Shown: positions 21,475-33,520 of the stretch, in pieces
How positions within the stretch are numbered: position 1 is the stretch's first letter
Layout of the letters: the number at the start of each line of letters is the position of its first letter
DNA from: Neoceratodus forsteri
Taxonomy: Eukaryota > Chordata > Ceratodontiformes > Ceratodontidae
NCBI GenBank assembly: GCA_016271365.2
Contig: JADMNL010000022.1
Coordinates: 223,734,501-223,798,500 of the forward strand
Length of the DNA stretch: 64,000 nucleotides
Reading direction: 5' to 3'
Notes under the pieces: generated by a model
Seen by the model: the letters and a program-made list of their open reading frames with translations, nothing else
Database searches by the model: none
What the model was told of the DNA's origin: nothing
Made by a program: the position numbers and the translations under genes

Positions 21475-21789
21475 TCTATATAATACACTTAAAGGAACAG
21501 CCTCATCAAAAACCATCAGTGCGATAAGTATACAAGTGCTCAATATGAAAACCATACAAAAGTACAAAAAAGGTTTAGTTAAAAACAATACCCAATACAT
21601 GCTGATACATGATTAGTGAGATATAATCAGAAATGATGGAATATTCAGAATTGAGGAATGTCAGTGAAAGATAAACATTCCTTGGCATCTGCAAAAGATA
21701 AAGAGATATAGTATTCCTAGCTGTTATATCAGTCCAAAATTCCTATATATTCTAAATCTGTCTGCTGCCTAAGGGTTAATGAAACATCC
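21475..21789. other. Flank or 3' part of the Penelope-like element
   Basis: AT-rich sequence with no coding motif. It may be the 3' UTR of the minus-strand Penelope-like element that begins to show coding motifs from about 21.8 kb upward. Confidence 0.35.
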
Positions 21790-22985
21790 AAAGTCATATA
21801 CTGCCCCTATCTGGCAAATTTTAAGGAAAGGGAGGCAACTCAACTCAGGCATTAAGTATAGGGAACATAGTGGGTAGTAATTTAAAGACACAGAAGTTCT
21901 CCTGGAGGAAAAATAAAAGTTTCAAATCACCATCCCAAGACTGAATGGACACTTCTTCAATCTTCATGAATCTGACTGAATGGGCATCTGGATTACGGGA
22001 GTCTAAAATGGGATCAGTCAACACATAGTCCATAGTTCCATAACTGATAACCCTCATGTAGTCCCCTGTACACTTTTTAGATTTGTGTTTAGTGTACCCA
22101 ACTTCAAAGCTGCCACATTATGCAGGTGGCCAGGTAGACAATATGAGTGCCATCACAATTAATAAACTTTATAACAGTCAGTACCTCCCCAGTTTCTGGA
22201 TTGACAAAAGAATATCTTTCTTTAAGAACTGAACAATATTTAAATCATCCACATTTGTGATTTCACACAGAAGGTAGCAGAAGTCACATATATGTCTTTG
22301 AGACAGGTTGCAGTCTATGAGTGACTCTGACTACCACATTTTCAGCCCTTCTGAATACCATGCAGACAGTTGTGCAGTACATGCGGGATACTTGTGCAGT
22401 AAGTGGTACTAATTTTGAATCAGTTTGTAGAATCCTCCAAAATTTCTGTAGGATGAATTGAAGTGTCCCAGACTGAGTACTGAAAGTAGTCACAAAATTT
22501 AGTACTGAAGTTTCTGACTTTTTAGATTCCCTATCTGGGTGGGGAGAATAACGTCAGATCTATTTGTAATGATAGCACAGTTCTTTGTCCTCCTAAACCT
22601 CTTCACCATATCCTCTCAGTGAAAACTGATTCTCTGTGTTCCTAGTTTTCTGTTTGAAAATCTCCTGGGTACTGCATTTCCTACATATTGGTAGGAACTG
22701 ACTGGAGGTATATTACTCATGGAGTTTCAGGGGTGGCAGGAATAGTAAGGTATTATTATCAGTACTTCTCTGAAAAAGGTCAGAATCCATGCATTGCTCT
22801 GTGTTTTTCCTGATTCTGATATCCAGAAAAGAGATGCTCACCAAATCCTGACTTATGGGAAACTCGAGATTTTGATTGCTGTTTTTGAGATATATTGATA
22901 TCTTCATAGTGTGGTGGGGCTCGAAAGAAGAGTTGCAGGCTTGTCTCTTTCTTCTAAAACAACAATAATATATGTGCATCATCAT
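21790..22985 (-). pseudogene. Penelope-like retroelement remnant (RT end and GIY-YIG region)
   Basis: On the minus strand the order is as follows. At 22985-22713: LVSISFLDIRIRKN, then SDLFQRSTDNNTLL, as in the RT thumb region of Penelope-like elements. At about 22210-22125: VIKFINCDGTHIVYLATCI followed by a CGSFEVGYTKHK-like stretch, the start of the GIY-YIG endonuclease region. At about 21910-21845: LFFLQENFCVFKLLPTMFP and LNAELSCLPF, which resembles the C-terminal end of these proteins. The frames are broken. Penelope-like proteins combine reverse transcriptase with a GIY-YIG nuclease. The identification is from motif order only. Confidence 0.62.
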
Positions 22986-22990
22986 TTCAA

Positions 22991-23874
22991 ATATTAAAAT
23001 AACCAGTTTCCATTAACAGAGAATTGGAGACAAAATAATATATAGTTTACAGCTGCATGTGGTCAGTTTTTCTTTTTGCAAAATTGTTAACACTATGCAC
23101 TTTCATAGTGTGCTTCAGCTACACATAGAGGCAAGTGGCACCCATGTACCTCTTCTCACATACACCAGCCAATATTAACCTCTTCCTCTATCTCCAATTA
23201 GATTTTCTAAAAAAAAAAGCTCAGCTATCATCTGGCACAATGCCAGGAGCTGGAAATAGTTGTTTTTTTTTGTGTAAAACAAATGCCGGGGAAGGGAGGT
23301 ACAGTGTTGGAAATAACCAGGCTTGGTGAAATGTTGTCCATGGGTCTAGTTGAACCACCTGGAAACAGCTACATATTTTGTTTTAATTACCTGTATGAAT
23401 GTCAATGCAATCCCAGAAGAGCCAAAACAAATAAATACATAAATAATAATAATAACAATCAAAGCTAACAGTTCCAATTTTGGCAAATTCACCAAATGCA
23501 AGTTCAGCATCATTTCCTCCTTAGATCAGTCATCAAGTATTTAGTGCTCTTATAGCTCTGTATCTCACCCATGATTTCTATTCCTGGCCCAGTCCTAGCC
23601 CCTTTGTGCCCACCTATCCCTTAGACTCTAACAGTGGCCCCTCAACCCTAACATTGTTAAAGCTAATTAACTGCCATTTCCAACAATGCATTGCATATGG
23701 TGGAAATATGATATTTTTTTGCAGTTGAGGAGTCAGGGTCCTGGAAGCCATGTGTTAAATGTCAATGTTAAAATGTTTTAGATTTTCTATGTGTATATGT
23801 GATGTATATATTCAATTTGTATTTTATCAAAACAAAAAGGTCATGTTAAATGCACAATGGAAATAGAAAATAGG
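22991..23874. other. Unassigned AT-rich DNA
   Basis: No gene recognised. A simple AATAAATACATAAATAATAATAATAAC-type tract near 23427-23458 may be the tail of an old retroelement reading left to right. The stretch may include the degraded 5' part of the Penelope-like element. Confidence 0.4.
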
Positions 23875-23930
23875 GTTGCAATCTATGTTTCAACCATAGT
23901 TCTTCTTCAGGAACTATTTATATATGAAGA
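23875..23930 (-). ncRNA. Hammerhead-like motif, possible Penelope-like element end
   Basis: On the minus strand CTGAAGA is followed after 12 nt by GAAAC, with a possible short stem between them (AAC...GTT). This is the spacing of the conserved core of the minimal hammerhead ribozymes found at the ends of Penelope-like elements. It is on the same strand as the Penelope remnant, about 0.9 kb upstream of it. The outer stems are not convincing by eye, so this is tentative. Confidence 0.28.
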
Positions 23931-26639
23931 GGTAATGAGAAAGAATCTATACATATGGGAGGAAGGAAAATCGGCGGGTTGATCTACAGACATGTTTATA
24001 TAGCCTTACTTACTGTAGGCTAAAGATTTCTGCTCTGGTTGTTCTTCTCAGTCCTACCCAGAAGCAAAAGACAAGTCTACATGATTCATCTCAGTGCCAA
24101 TGCAAGCTGTACTCAAGAAGGGCAGTTAATTCGTGGAGGTATGTTCCATAATGTCAGCTCTGAGGCGTTGCTCTTTTGCACCTGCATGGCTGGACTTTTC
24201 TCAGTCCCTTTAGTGCTTGACATGTCCTGAGGGACGGCATGTCCCCATAGACATAATGTCCCGTTTACAAACAGAGCATTGTGGGATCCAAGCATGTTGC
24301 AGTAATGTGAGTGGTGGTGCTGCCAATCCACATAATAGTGTATGCTGCTTGCTTGCTTCACAGAGCCTCCCCAACTCCACTGTGACTCCAGCAGAAGGTT
24401 AAGATGTGACTTAATACACTCAGGTAAGTGCCCACAATGCCAGTTTTGCACCACAGCAACATGTGGGTCCAGCTGAAGCACTTCAAATGCAGTGTAAATG
24501 CTCCAGAGAAGAAAACCAACAAAATGTGTCTTTTCTCTGTGGCACCGGGGGATTGGGAGGAGGGTACCATCATAATTTTACAATGAGCGAGTGATCAGCC
24601 ATGGGGGGGGGGCCACTAGACACCAGAGATGTTACAATTTATTTGACAGTCAGATGGGCGATTGGTGGGGGAGTTGGGGGACCACTAGAAACCAGGGATT
24701 TGGGGGATTCCCCATTTATAATTTCTCCTTGCTTTGTTTTTTATGTGCAATTTGCACTTAAAAAACTCCAAACCAAGGTGAAGTTACAAATGGCAAATTT
24801 TCATTAAAGGGGAACAACTCCGCAAAGTGAGTCACGGATATGAATTTGGCGTCTTCATCTAAAATTTACTTTCGTAGTAAAACTTCACTGCATCTCTAGT
24901 CAGCAACAACATTTGTCACTTCAAACTGGCATCACACAGGTTGGCATAGCACTACTCCCTTTACAATAGACTAGGCTGGCTTCTCCACCTGTCTTGTGAC
25001 CTCTCGCTAGGGGGGATGTCATCCATGGCATTCTTAAAAATTGTATGCCTCTGTTGCTTGTTACATTCCTCAACCCTGTACATAGTAAATACCCATTCAG
25101 GTCTGGAGTAAATGCCCCATTAGAGATCTCCAAACTTAAAAAAAAGGTCTGGGGAATCCTCTTGCATTTGTTGCACTTACATTATTGAACTCCATTACTG
25201 CTGAAATTAAAGTGTTTCAGCATTCTTGTTTCACAGTAGGTACCATGAATACCTATTGAAGGTTAATCAATGTTCCTGCCCTGATTTCCTATAAAACTGG
25301 CTATGCTTGATGATTTTCTTTGCTGTTTTCTATCTGACTAAGCACAATAAAATATACTCAAGTTTGCACTGATATATTACAACTGTGTCTTATCTATGTG
25401 GATTTGTAGAAGCCTTTTACAGTTTTGTTATTGTTTTAATGTTTCTATGATGTTTCTTTCTCCACTTGTGCTGCTTTCACACTCTGAATTGCTCTGCTTC
25501 TGTTTTTCTAGCGTTGCACCGTTCTTTGTAATGAATCTCATGTATATCATCTCCCAGATCATGCCTGACTAAAGCATTTGTTTTGCCTGGTGCATTTACT
25601 AAGTCAACAAAAACTAAATAAATAAAACAGACAATAGACCTGAATGAGCTAAGGAGTTCTTTTGTATAATTTAATAAACTAAGCATTGTAAGAAGACTGA
25701 GAGTTGACAAGTGTAGTGGAAGGAGACAGGAAAATCAATTAAAATGAATTTTTGTATCATGATTGCATGCATTCTATTATATTTGTACACATTTATTTTT
25801 CTTAAAATGCAATATTTTTTTATAACGTTACTTTAGACTTAAAAGAAATTCTGGGCCATGTTCCCTGACAAAAGGGATTAGTGCAAAAGTGATTTGTCTT
25901 AACTTCTGCAATAAGCCATTATCTGTGACACACCCAAGCTATGCAGAAAGGGGGTCACAAATCTCTTTGCTACATGTGTAAATAACTTTGCCAGTTTGAT
26001 GGGTGGGGCAGGGGTTGCAATGCAAATAACCTACATAGCCATTCTCAGAGGATGGCAACTCTTACTTTTGCAGCTGTAATTTTAGTGACACTCCCTGCCT
26101 GTAGCACTGATACAAGCAGTTTGTAGGGCTTATTGATACAGTGTGATCAGGAACAATGGAACAGGTGGTAGACAATGATAAGCAAGACTCCAGAATGATG
26201 AAAACAATGTTTGAGAGAGGAAGATGTATTTTAGCTAGATGCCCCACAATACACCCGAAGCATGAAGTTATCTCAGCATAACACATACTCTGATATACCT
26301 TATTGCTTAACTGGTACTGCACCCCTAGCAATCATGTCGCCCTCCTTCTGCCCCCAATGCAAATAAGGGATACCCCATCTCACCTGCTCACTTAGCACCC
26401 ATACCCACCCTCATCCCTACTGGTAGCCATATTTTAATAAAAAATCACCATTAGACAACTGGCACAGCTCTGCCACCACCTTATCCGACCACTGTCCATT
26501 AATGAACAATAAGTGAAAAATGCAAAGTCTCAAAATGTGGGAATTCAGTATGTGGCTATTATTTGGACAGCTTTGCCCAAAGATTCAGGGTGGCCAAGTT
26601 GCCAGCCTACCTCATGACTACAAAATTAGCAACTTGTAA
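23931..26639. other. No gene recognised
   Basis: AT-rich DNA with short open frames that lack any protein signature. A small direct repeat of CCACTAGAMACCAGRGAT occurs near 24610 and 24680. Palindromic GACATGTCC/GGCATGTCC phrases lie near 24220-24245. Confidence 0.5.
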
Positions 26640-27230
26640 TACCGACCTGAACTGTGTTTGGGGAACTGACCCCAAAGCACATTTTAGGTTAAACTTACAA
26701 GGTGCACTGAAGTGGTCATGATATGGTGTGTTGATTTGTGTACTCTGAAACTCTGAATCCAAAACATTAAAAAATGACTGAGCTGTAACCAAAAGAAAAC
26801 CAAAATGAAGAAAAAAAAACTAAATTCACATGCATGTGCAAATCATGTATTTTGGTATTATGGTATTTTTTTCCAGGATTTTACTTTTGCTGATAAGTTA
26901 GGCATTTTTTTGCCATTTTGTGACCATTTTTTGAGGTGCCCCAAGCTGCCTCCCAATGAGCACTGTAGTGGTACCATGTATATCTAAACCACAGTGCATT
27001 TGAGGCTTGCCCAAAAACTCATTTTTGGTCACATTTACAATGTGCAACTAATACAGTCATATTGTGGGATTGCAGCTTGGGTACCTTGGTCATAAGGGCC
27101 CCAAACACTCAAAAATAATAAAATTATCCACAAAAGAAAAAACAAACTATGTTCAGATGCATGCATGATTAGTACATTTCATGTCTTAGGTTTTCCTTTT
27201 TTTTTTTTTTTTTTACTTTTTGCAGACTGT
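26640..27230. repeat. Degenerate tandem duplication, unit about 330-340 bp
   Basis: Phrases in the first unit recur in order in the second. CATTTTAGGTTAAACTTACA near 26680 corresponds to CATTTTTGGTCACATTTACA near 27020. AAACACTCAAAAATAATAAA near 27105 corresponds to a diverged stretch near 26760. CATGCATGTGCAAATCATGT near 26830 corresponds to GATGCATGCATGATTAGTAC near 27160. Identity is low, so the duplication is old. Confidence 0.5.
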
Positions 27231-27844
27231 AACTGGCCAAGCTTGAGGGAGGGTTATGCCTATTTTCCAATGTGGGCTTTTACTTAAAAGAGGGTTGCCA
27301 TGGGGAGAAGGAGGGATATTGGTGCTATGGGTGCTGGTGATTGGGTATTTTGTACATGACCAGAGGGGAGGAGGGTATCATATGTTCTCATGAACAGGGG
27401 GATTGTTTTTTGCATGATTACCTGAAACCAAGACAGGGCACCCCTTGTCAGTAAACCAAAACATGTGGAGCAGCTTCAGGCCACTTGAGCCTGGCACAGT
27501 GCATGGCACTACACAGCAGCTTCATGAGTGTACTGTAGGACCTGTGGCAAAGCAACCCATGAGTCTGCAGTGTACTCCGTTACTTTCATTTACTTCTTGT
27601 GTCTTCTGCAGTCACAATCATACTCTGCAGCATTCCTTTCTTTAAAGAAGCAACACTGCCATGCAGTGGCCAACCCCATTAACTTATTAAAATTACCTAA
27701 TATTTTATCTCTAATTTCTACCAGAACCTAGAGTAGCAATATGAGAATTAAGTATCAGACATGTATATCTTTTCTATTAAAATCTTTTACTGCTAGAGTA
27801 AAATCCTGTCTTTATAAACCTCTTTATAGACCTCTAAAGCAGTA
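27231..27844. other. No gene recognised
   Basis: A T-run just precedes this stretch. Open frames near 27445-27730 have no recognised features. Confidence 0.5.
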
Positions 27845-28500
27845 GGTAAGGCTAGGGGGATGTTAGGGTGTATTAGTAGGAGTATCACAAGTCGAAAGAG
27901 GCAGGTAATAATCCCTCTTTACAAGACACTGGTTAGGCCCCATCTGAGTACTGCATGCAGTACTGGAGGCCACACCTTCACAAGGACATTAACCAAATGG
28001 AGGCAGTCCAGAGAAGGGCGACAAAAATGGTGCAGGGACTGCATAGGAAGACATATGAGAACGGATTAACAGAGCTCAATATGTATACCCTGGAGCAAAG
28101 TAGGGAGAGAGGTGATATGATCGAAACATTCAAACACCTTAAGGGCATTAACAAGGTGAAAGAGTCTAACATGTTTCAATATAAGAAAACTAGCAGGACA
28201 AGAGGACACAGCATGAGATTAGGGTGAGGCCGATTAAGGGGTAATGTGAGGAAGTTCTTTTTCACAGAAAGGATGGTGGATGCATGGAACGGCTACCTCA
28301 TGAAGTGGTGGCTATGAATACAGTGCAGGGCTTCAAACAGGCATGGGATAGGCATAATGGAGCAATACAGATGAGTATGAATAGATAGGCCACTGACAGC
28401 AAAGGACAATGGCACATTTATAAGGTAGAAAAAGAAATGAGCAGACTGGATGGGCCTTGCAGTCCTTATCTGCCATCAACTTCTATGTTTCTATGTTTAT
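27845..28500 (+). pseudogene. CR1-type LINE, ORF2 C-terminus and 3' end
   Basis: Plus-strand coding traces read KARGMLGCISRSITSRKRQV, then PLYKTLVRPHL (normally followed by EY in this family), HLHKDINQMEAVQRRATKM and RERGDMIETFKHLKGINKV, the standard end of CR1 ORF2. Two or three frame changes break it. The 3' UTR carries GGATGGGCCTTGCAGTCC and the repeat tail TTCTATGTTTCTATG. It is 5'-truncated, as is usual for CR1. Confidence 0.88.
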
Positions 28501-28548
28501 ATTATTTTAATGTCTATACTGTAATAATTCTAATAAAAAAAATCATTA

Positions 28549-28660
28549 TTTAGGAAAGCACAGAAAGCTACTGTACTTTGTTCATATCGTATTTCATTAT
28601 AATATATTTTTTTAGGAAAGCATAGCAAGCTACTGTACTTTGCTCATGTCATCTTTCAAG
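28549..28660. repeat. Tandem duplication, about 60-bp unit
   Basis: TTTAGGAAAGCACAGAAAGC followed by TACTGTACTTTGTTCAT (from 28549) recurs as TTTAGGAAAGCATAGCAAGC followed by TACTGTACTTTGCTCAT (from about 28609). Confidence 0.75.
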
Positions 28661-29224
28661 CTTTTATGAGGAATAGGCAGGTATGCTTTTGCTTTTATTC
28701 TTCTACAGCAGGACAAACTGACCTCTAGCAGTGCATTATGAACACATTGGACTACATGTCTTAATTATCACCCCAGTTATGAAAATCAACAGAACAGACC
28801 CAGAGTCCATTTCAGTTCATTATTCCTAGATGAAATATTCAAGCTCATTTCCAGTGTTTAGTCACTCTCATTTTCATTATCTTTCATGCAGTCAGAACCA
28901 AAGTATCGCTCATGTAACACTCATCACGCTCAATTAAAAAAATGCAGTTTGTCTGTAAACTGTAATATCTGAGCACCAGACTGTTTATATTATGCATGTG
29001 TTTATTAGGTATTCTTATTGTTTTCATGTTTTGTTCTGTTCCTTTTGAGAAGAGAGACATATAAATGAAATAAATTGGATTGATGTAATAAATAATTAAT
29101 TATAAAATCATACTTATCAGGTTTTCTCACTTTTATAAGGAGAATGTAGGCATGCTTTTACATTTGTTTAGTAGTCAGTCCAAGAATTTCACCTCTAGCA
29201 GGGATAGCGGTGCAGTACAAATGC
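28661..29224. repeat. Left part of a chimeric repeat also found at 60.5-60.75 kb
   Basis: The stretch from about 28990 to 29224, including TAATAAATAATTAATTATAA and AAGGAGAATGTAGGCATGCT, is matched step by step at 60490-60740. In both places it runs straight into a minus-strand CR1 RT fragment. A weaker, diverged copy of the AGGCATGCTTTT..ACCTCTAGCAG part also occurs at 28665-28735. No coding content. Confidence 0.6.
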
Positions 29225-30410
29225 TCCTAACCTTTGAGCTTAATCAAAAGGATAGACTTGAGCAACTTCCCCATGACAGAGGTCAGATGTACTGGTTTGT
29301 AGTTCCATGGGTGCTCATTGCCCCATCTCTTGTGAAAAAGACTACATCTACCCCTCCCACATCTTAGAAGACCAACCCTGTTGCAAGAGACCAGGTAAAT
29401 AGATTTGCCAATGGTTCTGCCAGTGCCCCTTCCAAATTTTTTCAGTACACTGGGAGTACAGCCCATCTGGCTTGGTGCCTTGTTTAACTGCAACCCTCTT
29501 AGCCCTTTGATGTATCCAGTCCCCTGTAATTTGCCCAGCTTCCAATATCTTCCTGTGCTGCTCCATCAGATTTGTTGACCACTTTGGAAGAGGGCTTCCT
29601 TGTCCACCATGAATACTGAACTAAAGTATTCATTCAGGAGGTTCACCTTCCCCTCATCCTTGACCATCTACATTCTTTCTTTCTGAAGCCTTTTTAAGAC
29701 AACTTTATTCTTCCTTGTTTCCCTAATATATCTAATGAAGGCCTTATCATTACCCTTTACCCATCAACTATTCTGAGCTCTGGCTCAATGCTGGTCTTTT
29801 CGACCACTGCTCTTACTACCCTCAGGATGTTCCGGCAAACTTCCATACTCTGTACTGTCTGATCCTGCTTGTAATTTTTGAAGGCTGCTCTCTTAGACCT
29901 TACAGCCTCCCCCCACCTCCTTGTGGAACTCTATTGGTTATCCATGCTTTTTTCCTTTCCCACCATTTTCTTCTATTGGAAATCTCCAGTACTGCACTTT
30001 TAATGCCTCTCTGTTTGCTTCCACTCCATGCAATTGCCATGCTCCATAGAGCTTAACATGCATTAGTTCCTCCATCCTCTAAAAATCCACCTTCTAAAAG
30101 TCCATCACTATCATCTTTGTCCTGGCACTGTAGGTCTCAATGGTTATATAACCTACATGGTGCTGTGATTGCTTGTCCATGGGGAAGCCTCAACCTGAAT
30201 TGCTTTGACAAAATCATGGTTTCAGGGCACAGATTCTAGAGTGGCCCCATCTCTAGTGTTTACCCACAAATATTATACGAAGAAGCAATCCTGAAAGGTG
30301 TCTACTAATGGCTGGCTCCATGCATTGCTTTCACTAGGTATATCCTGGTCTATATCAGGCAGGTTTAGGTCTCTCATTGGGACCACATCACCCATCTCAA
30401 CAGTCTTACA
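29225..30410 (-). pseudogene. CR1-type LINE fragment: endonuclease end and N-terminal RT
   Basis: On the minus strand the endonuclease block RDLNLPDIDQDIP (normally GDFNLPDIDW) is near 30385-30345. RT sequence LNKAPSQMGCTPSVLKK, then FHKRWGNEHPWNYKPVHLTS and VMGKLLKSIL, lies at 29490-29230. These are standard CR1 motifs, with the catalytic RT half missing. Multiple frameshifts are present. The abrupt end at about 29225 is shared with the copy at 60.75 kb, so the truncation predates the spread of this unit. Confidence 0.8.
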
Positions 30411-30430
30411 AAGTTTCCTTTCCAACAACC

Positions 30431-30516
30431 CCTTGTCCTGCCTCTGTCTGGTTTTTGAGCCTGCAGACTACCCCTGCCCTGCCTCCATCTGGTTTGAGGA
30501 CCTGCAGAACTCCACA
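30431..30516. repeat. Short tandem duplication, about 41-bp unit
   Basis: CCTTGTCCTGCCTCTGTCTG (30431) is repeated as CCCTGCCCTGCCTCCATCTG (about 30472). Both are followed by a GAGxxCCTGCAGA phrase. Confidence 0.7.
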
Positions 30517-30559
30517 AACTGATGCTTCTCCTCCCACTACCAGCTGTACACATAGCACT

Positions 30560-31720
30560 TCACCCCTTTTTGCCCCATCGGAATTGCTCCTCCATTGCCC
30601 TTATACCATCCCTTATATTTCCCCTCAACTACCTCTCAGCTCAGGTTTGTCCCAGGGGTTTGTCCATGGCCCTATTCTCTTCTCCACCTTCCTGCCAGCT
30701 CCTCTGTGTCCATCCTTATGTACACAGATGTCACAGTACTCTTTGCCTCCAGCTCCTCTACCCCTGGCCTCACATCCAGGCTCCAACTCAATCTTACTAA
30801 CATACAGCACTGGTTCCTGGCAAATGAACTGTACCTCATACCCAACAAAATAATCTGTATGACATTTGGCAGTAGGCAGAGGCTCTCATGCTCACCCCTC
30901 TCCCCATCTTCCATATCCTTGATGGTGCAGCAATTGAGGAGGTCTCCTCATTCAAGTACCTTTGGGTTTTGTATGGACAGGCACCTCAATTTGTCTGTGC
31001 ATGTGGATGCTATCCACCAAAACCTCAACCTCAAACTTAGTGCACTACAGGAATAAAAGGAGTATCTTTCTTCCTGCACACCGAGAGATAGTCTCGAAGG
31101 TGTACTGCCCATCTTCAACTATGGTGTGCTCCCAAGCCCACCTTGTACAGACTGGATCCCCTCTTTTACTCTTTTTCACTCCTTTTGCAGCTTTGCCCTG
31201 GATTTTCTCCCACCGCCACTGCTTCCTGTACCCATACCTTTCCTTCCCTTCCCCTCTCTTGAGTCTAGATGCCTCACCCATTTTGCTTTTTTTATCTCTA
31301 AATTCTGGATTGTCTCCCTTCCCTCCTTCCTTGCTTCCTCCAGCACCTCCCCCTTACCACTTCTTACCCCTTTCTCAATTCTGGCTCTTGCTCACTCACT
31401 CTCCCCTCAAGGAAATCCATTGTTGGTCAAGCTGCCTAATCCTTCCAGTTCTCAAAATTCTGGGCTTCTTTACCCCCAACCATCCACTCTGCAATTTCCC
31501 TCACTCACATCTGACCTCCATGACTTCATTACTCACTCCTGCACTTGCCCCTAAACTGGACACTGGGCTGCTGCCCACATCACTCTAACCCCTACTCTCC
31601 CTTCACCTTGCACCTATGGTAGTGCAGTTCTCTAACCCACCCACACTCCTCTTCCTCCAACCACTGCTCCCTTCCTGAACTCAGTATTGCCTTGTGCACT
31701 TTGTAGATGTTGTTATCCTC
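30560..31720 (+). pseudogene. L2-like LINE fragment (late RT and C-terminal domain)
   Basis: The plus strand shows a GLSQGFVHGPILFSTFL block (from GVPQGSVLGP) near 30640-30690. The catalytic box is decayed to MYTDVTVLF near 30720. TSRLQLNLTNIQHWFLANEL near 30770-30830 and FGSRQRLS near 30865 follow. The C-terminal domain is recognisable but frameshifted beyond 31060. The phrases match the minus-strand L2-like copy at 3.8-4.1 kb, so both belong to one family. Pyrimidine-rich composition gives long but meaningless frames. The catalytic aspartates are mutated, so it is inactive. Confidence 0.72.
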
Positions 31721-32957
31721 CGGCACTTTATCATCCTGTTGTATATTTTACTGACACGTAATCTGTGTCCTTGCACAATTGTTATTTATGGCCCTCCACC
31801 CCAATTTCTTTATTTCTGTTAAACAGAATAGCCTGGGACTGAGAGGTCCCAATCATGGCTGGGTGTAGCCCACATTTCTGTTATGGGCATAATGTCAGCT
31901 TGTCTTTCTTTCTTTTTGTTTTTAATTCAAACTATTTGGTCCCCATCACCTCCTTTCACCAACTGGCAAAGGGGACACATAAGTATTTTACAGGTTTTCA
32001 CTCCTGATTCCTCCCCCCCAAGGCTCTGGCACACAGCCGTGCGAGTGTGTGGAGGCATGCAACGTGCCCTGTGATGCCAGCTCAGCCCCTTTCACCTCTC
32101 ATAACTGTTTGCCACCCCCTCTCCACCTATGCTACCCACCGGATCTCCACTCGATGGGAGTGGAACTACGGGGGGCGCCAACCCACCCTCACCACCTTCA
32201 GGAGAGGAGTGCTGCCCATTGGCATGCTCGATCCTGCTCTGCCCTCCCCCCCATGCTGGCACCCTGATGACCTGCGGTCATTCCTGAACCTGGGCCACCA
32301 GCATAGTGCAAGGTGTGTCATTCAGCGCCTGAACCCTCAGCATTACCGGGCCGGTGTCAACCTGTCTTTCTATAACCAACACCTGCAGGTCACACATTTT
32401 CTTCCCTGGGCTCCTGGCATTTAAGCTGATTATCATGCATGCTTTCCTTCCACTGTCTCTGCCTTGGACTCTTCATTTCCCCTTTCTATACATTATACCC
32501 TCCCACCCATTTGTTTGTTCATACTATTATTCCTACTCTGCCTCCTCCTCTTGTTGGCAGTGTACAAACTAAGCCCCATATCCTTGAACCCATGCACTGG
32601 GACACCATGACACCAGCCCCCCCCCCAGTATAAACACCACCTAGTGATGAAAACATCAAACCTGTGCACCAGGGATTTGCTCCTCTTCAGTGGGATGAAG
32701 GCTATCCCTTTTAATGACACTTGTCCCAGAACTGTCCCGAGTCCTTTACATATCATAACCCCTCTTCACTGCATCACTACTTAAACCATGTGTTGAACTG
32801 CTTTACCTGCTAAAACCTCTCAGTCCCATGTTATATACCACCAAGACCTCTGAGAAGACCACTTACACTGCTATGGCATTCAGCTTTTCTCCCAGTCTCT
32901 AGCCTTCAACTCTTCCACCTCATGGCTAGCCAAGGTAATTGTTCCCCAAGTGGGCAG
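31721..32957. other. No gene recognised
   Basis: Pyrimidine-rich DNA. An open frame at 32047-32424 (plus) has no family features that I know. Confidence 0.4.
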
Positions 32958-33251
32958 TCACATCTGGCTCCTACCCATTCTCTCCAGTATCCCTTCTATC
33001 CTAGTGGCATTTCTCCTGGCTGAAGCCCAAGGAAGACACTTCACTATTTTATTCTCCTGCCTTCCTGCACAAGCCACTTGCTCTGCCTCCCTGACAACCA
33101 AGTCAGTTTTAACCATGACCTTTTTAGCCACTCTTCTGGGTTTTGAACCCTTCCTCTTCTTAGGTGTTGCACGTGTGGCAGTCATTGCAGCTAGAAAAGT
33201 AACTGGTGCCATTACCTGTTGGGGAGTATTTGAGTGGACTGCCTCCTCCAT
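32958..33251 (-). CDS. Short basic open frame, unknown, possibly transposon ORF1 debris
   Basis: A 97-codon minus-strand frame encodes a basic, lysine/arginine-rich peptide with a nuclear-localisation-like stretch (ATPKKRKGSKPRRVAKK) and alpha-helical character. The opposite strand is also open over the same interval, so openness alone proves little. I do not recognise it. It could be a remnant of the nucleic-acid-binding ORF1 of a LINE, which often has such basic segments; this is inference. Confidence 0.2.
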   Translation of the reverse strand: MEEAVHSNTPQQVMAPVTFLAAMTATRATPKKRKGSKPRRVAKKVMVKTDLVVREAEQVACAGRQENKIVKCLPWASARRNATRIEGILERMGRSQM

Positions 33252-33427
33252 AAAGGCTGAAGTAGTTTAAGGACCCAAGTCCTGGACTCCTTCCACCATC
33301 TGGAGGCCTCAGTCAGGCCTCCTTTACTCCTCCAATCTATCCTCAGATTCTCTGGGTAGGAGGCTGGTGTAGAAGAGATGTGGCAGTAGGCACAATCTCT
33401 ATTCTAATCTACTGTGTGGCAGAGACA

Positions 33428-33520
33428 TTTATGTATTTGTTTTTGTTAACCAGGTAAGTGTGTTGGAGACAGTAATTGACTATTTTTAGCACAGCCTGCT
33501 ATGCTGCAGGTAGCTCTGGA
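33428..33520 (-). mobile_element. L2/MIR-type 3' tail fragment
   Basis: The plus-strand phrase TTTTTGTTAACCAGGTAAG is the reverse complement of the CTTACCTGGTTA-type 3' end shared by the L2-like LINEs and MIR-like SINEs in this window. The adjacent 60-70 bp are too diverged to assign. Confidence 0.5.

Noticed and set aside
24200..24300. GACATGTCC / GGCATGTCC palindromic phrases as a transposon end
   Set aside because: Too short and irregular. No matching partner end or target duplication found.
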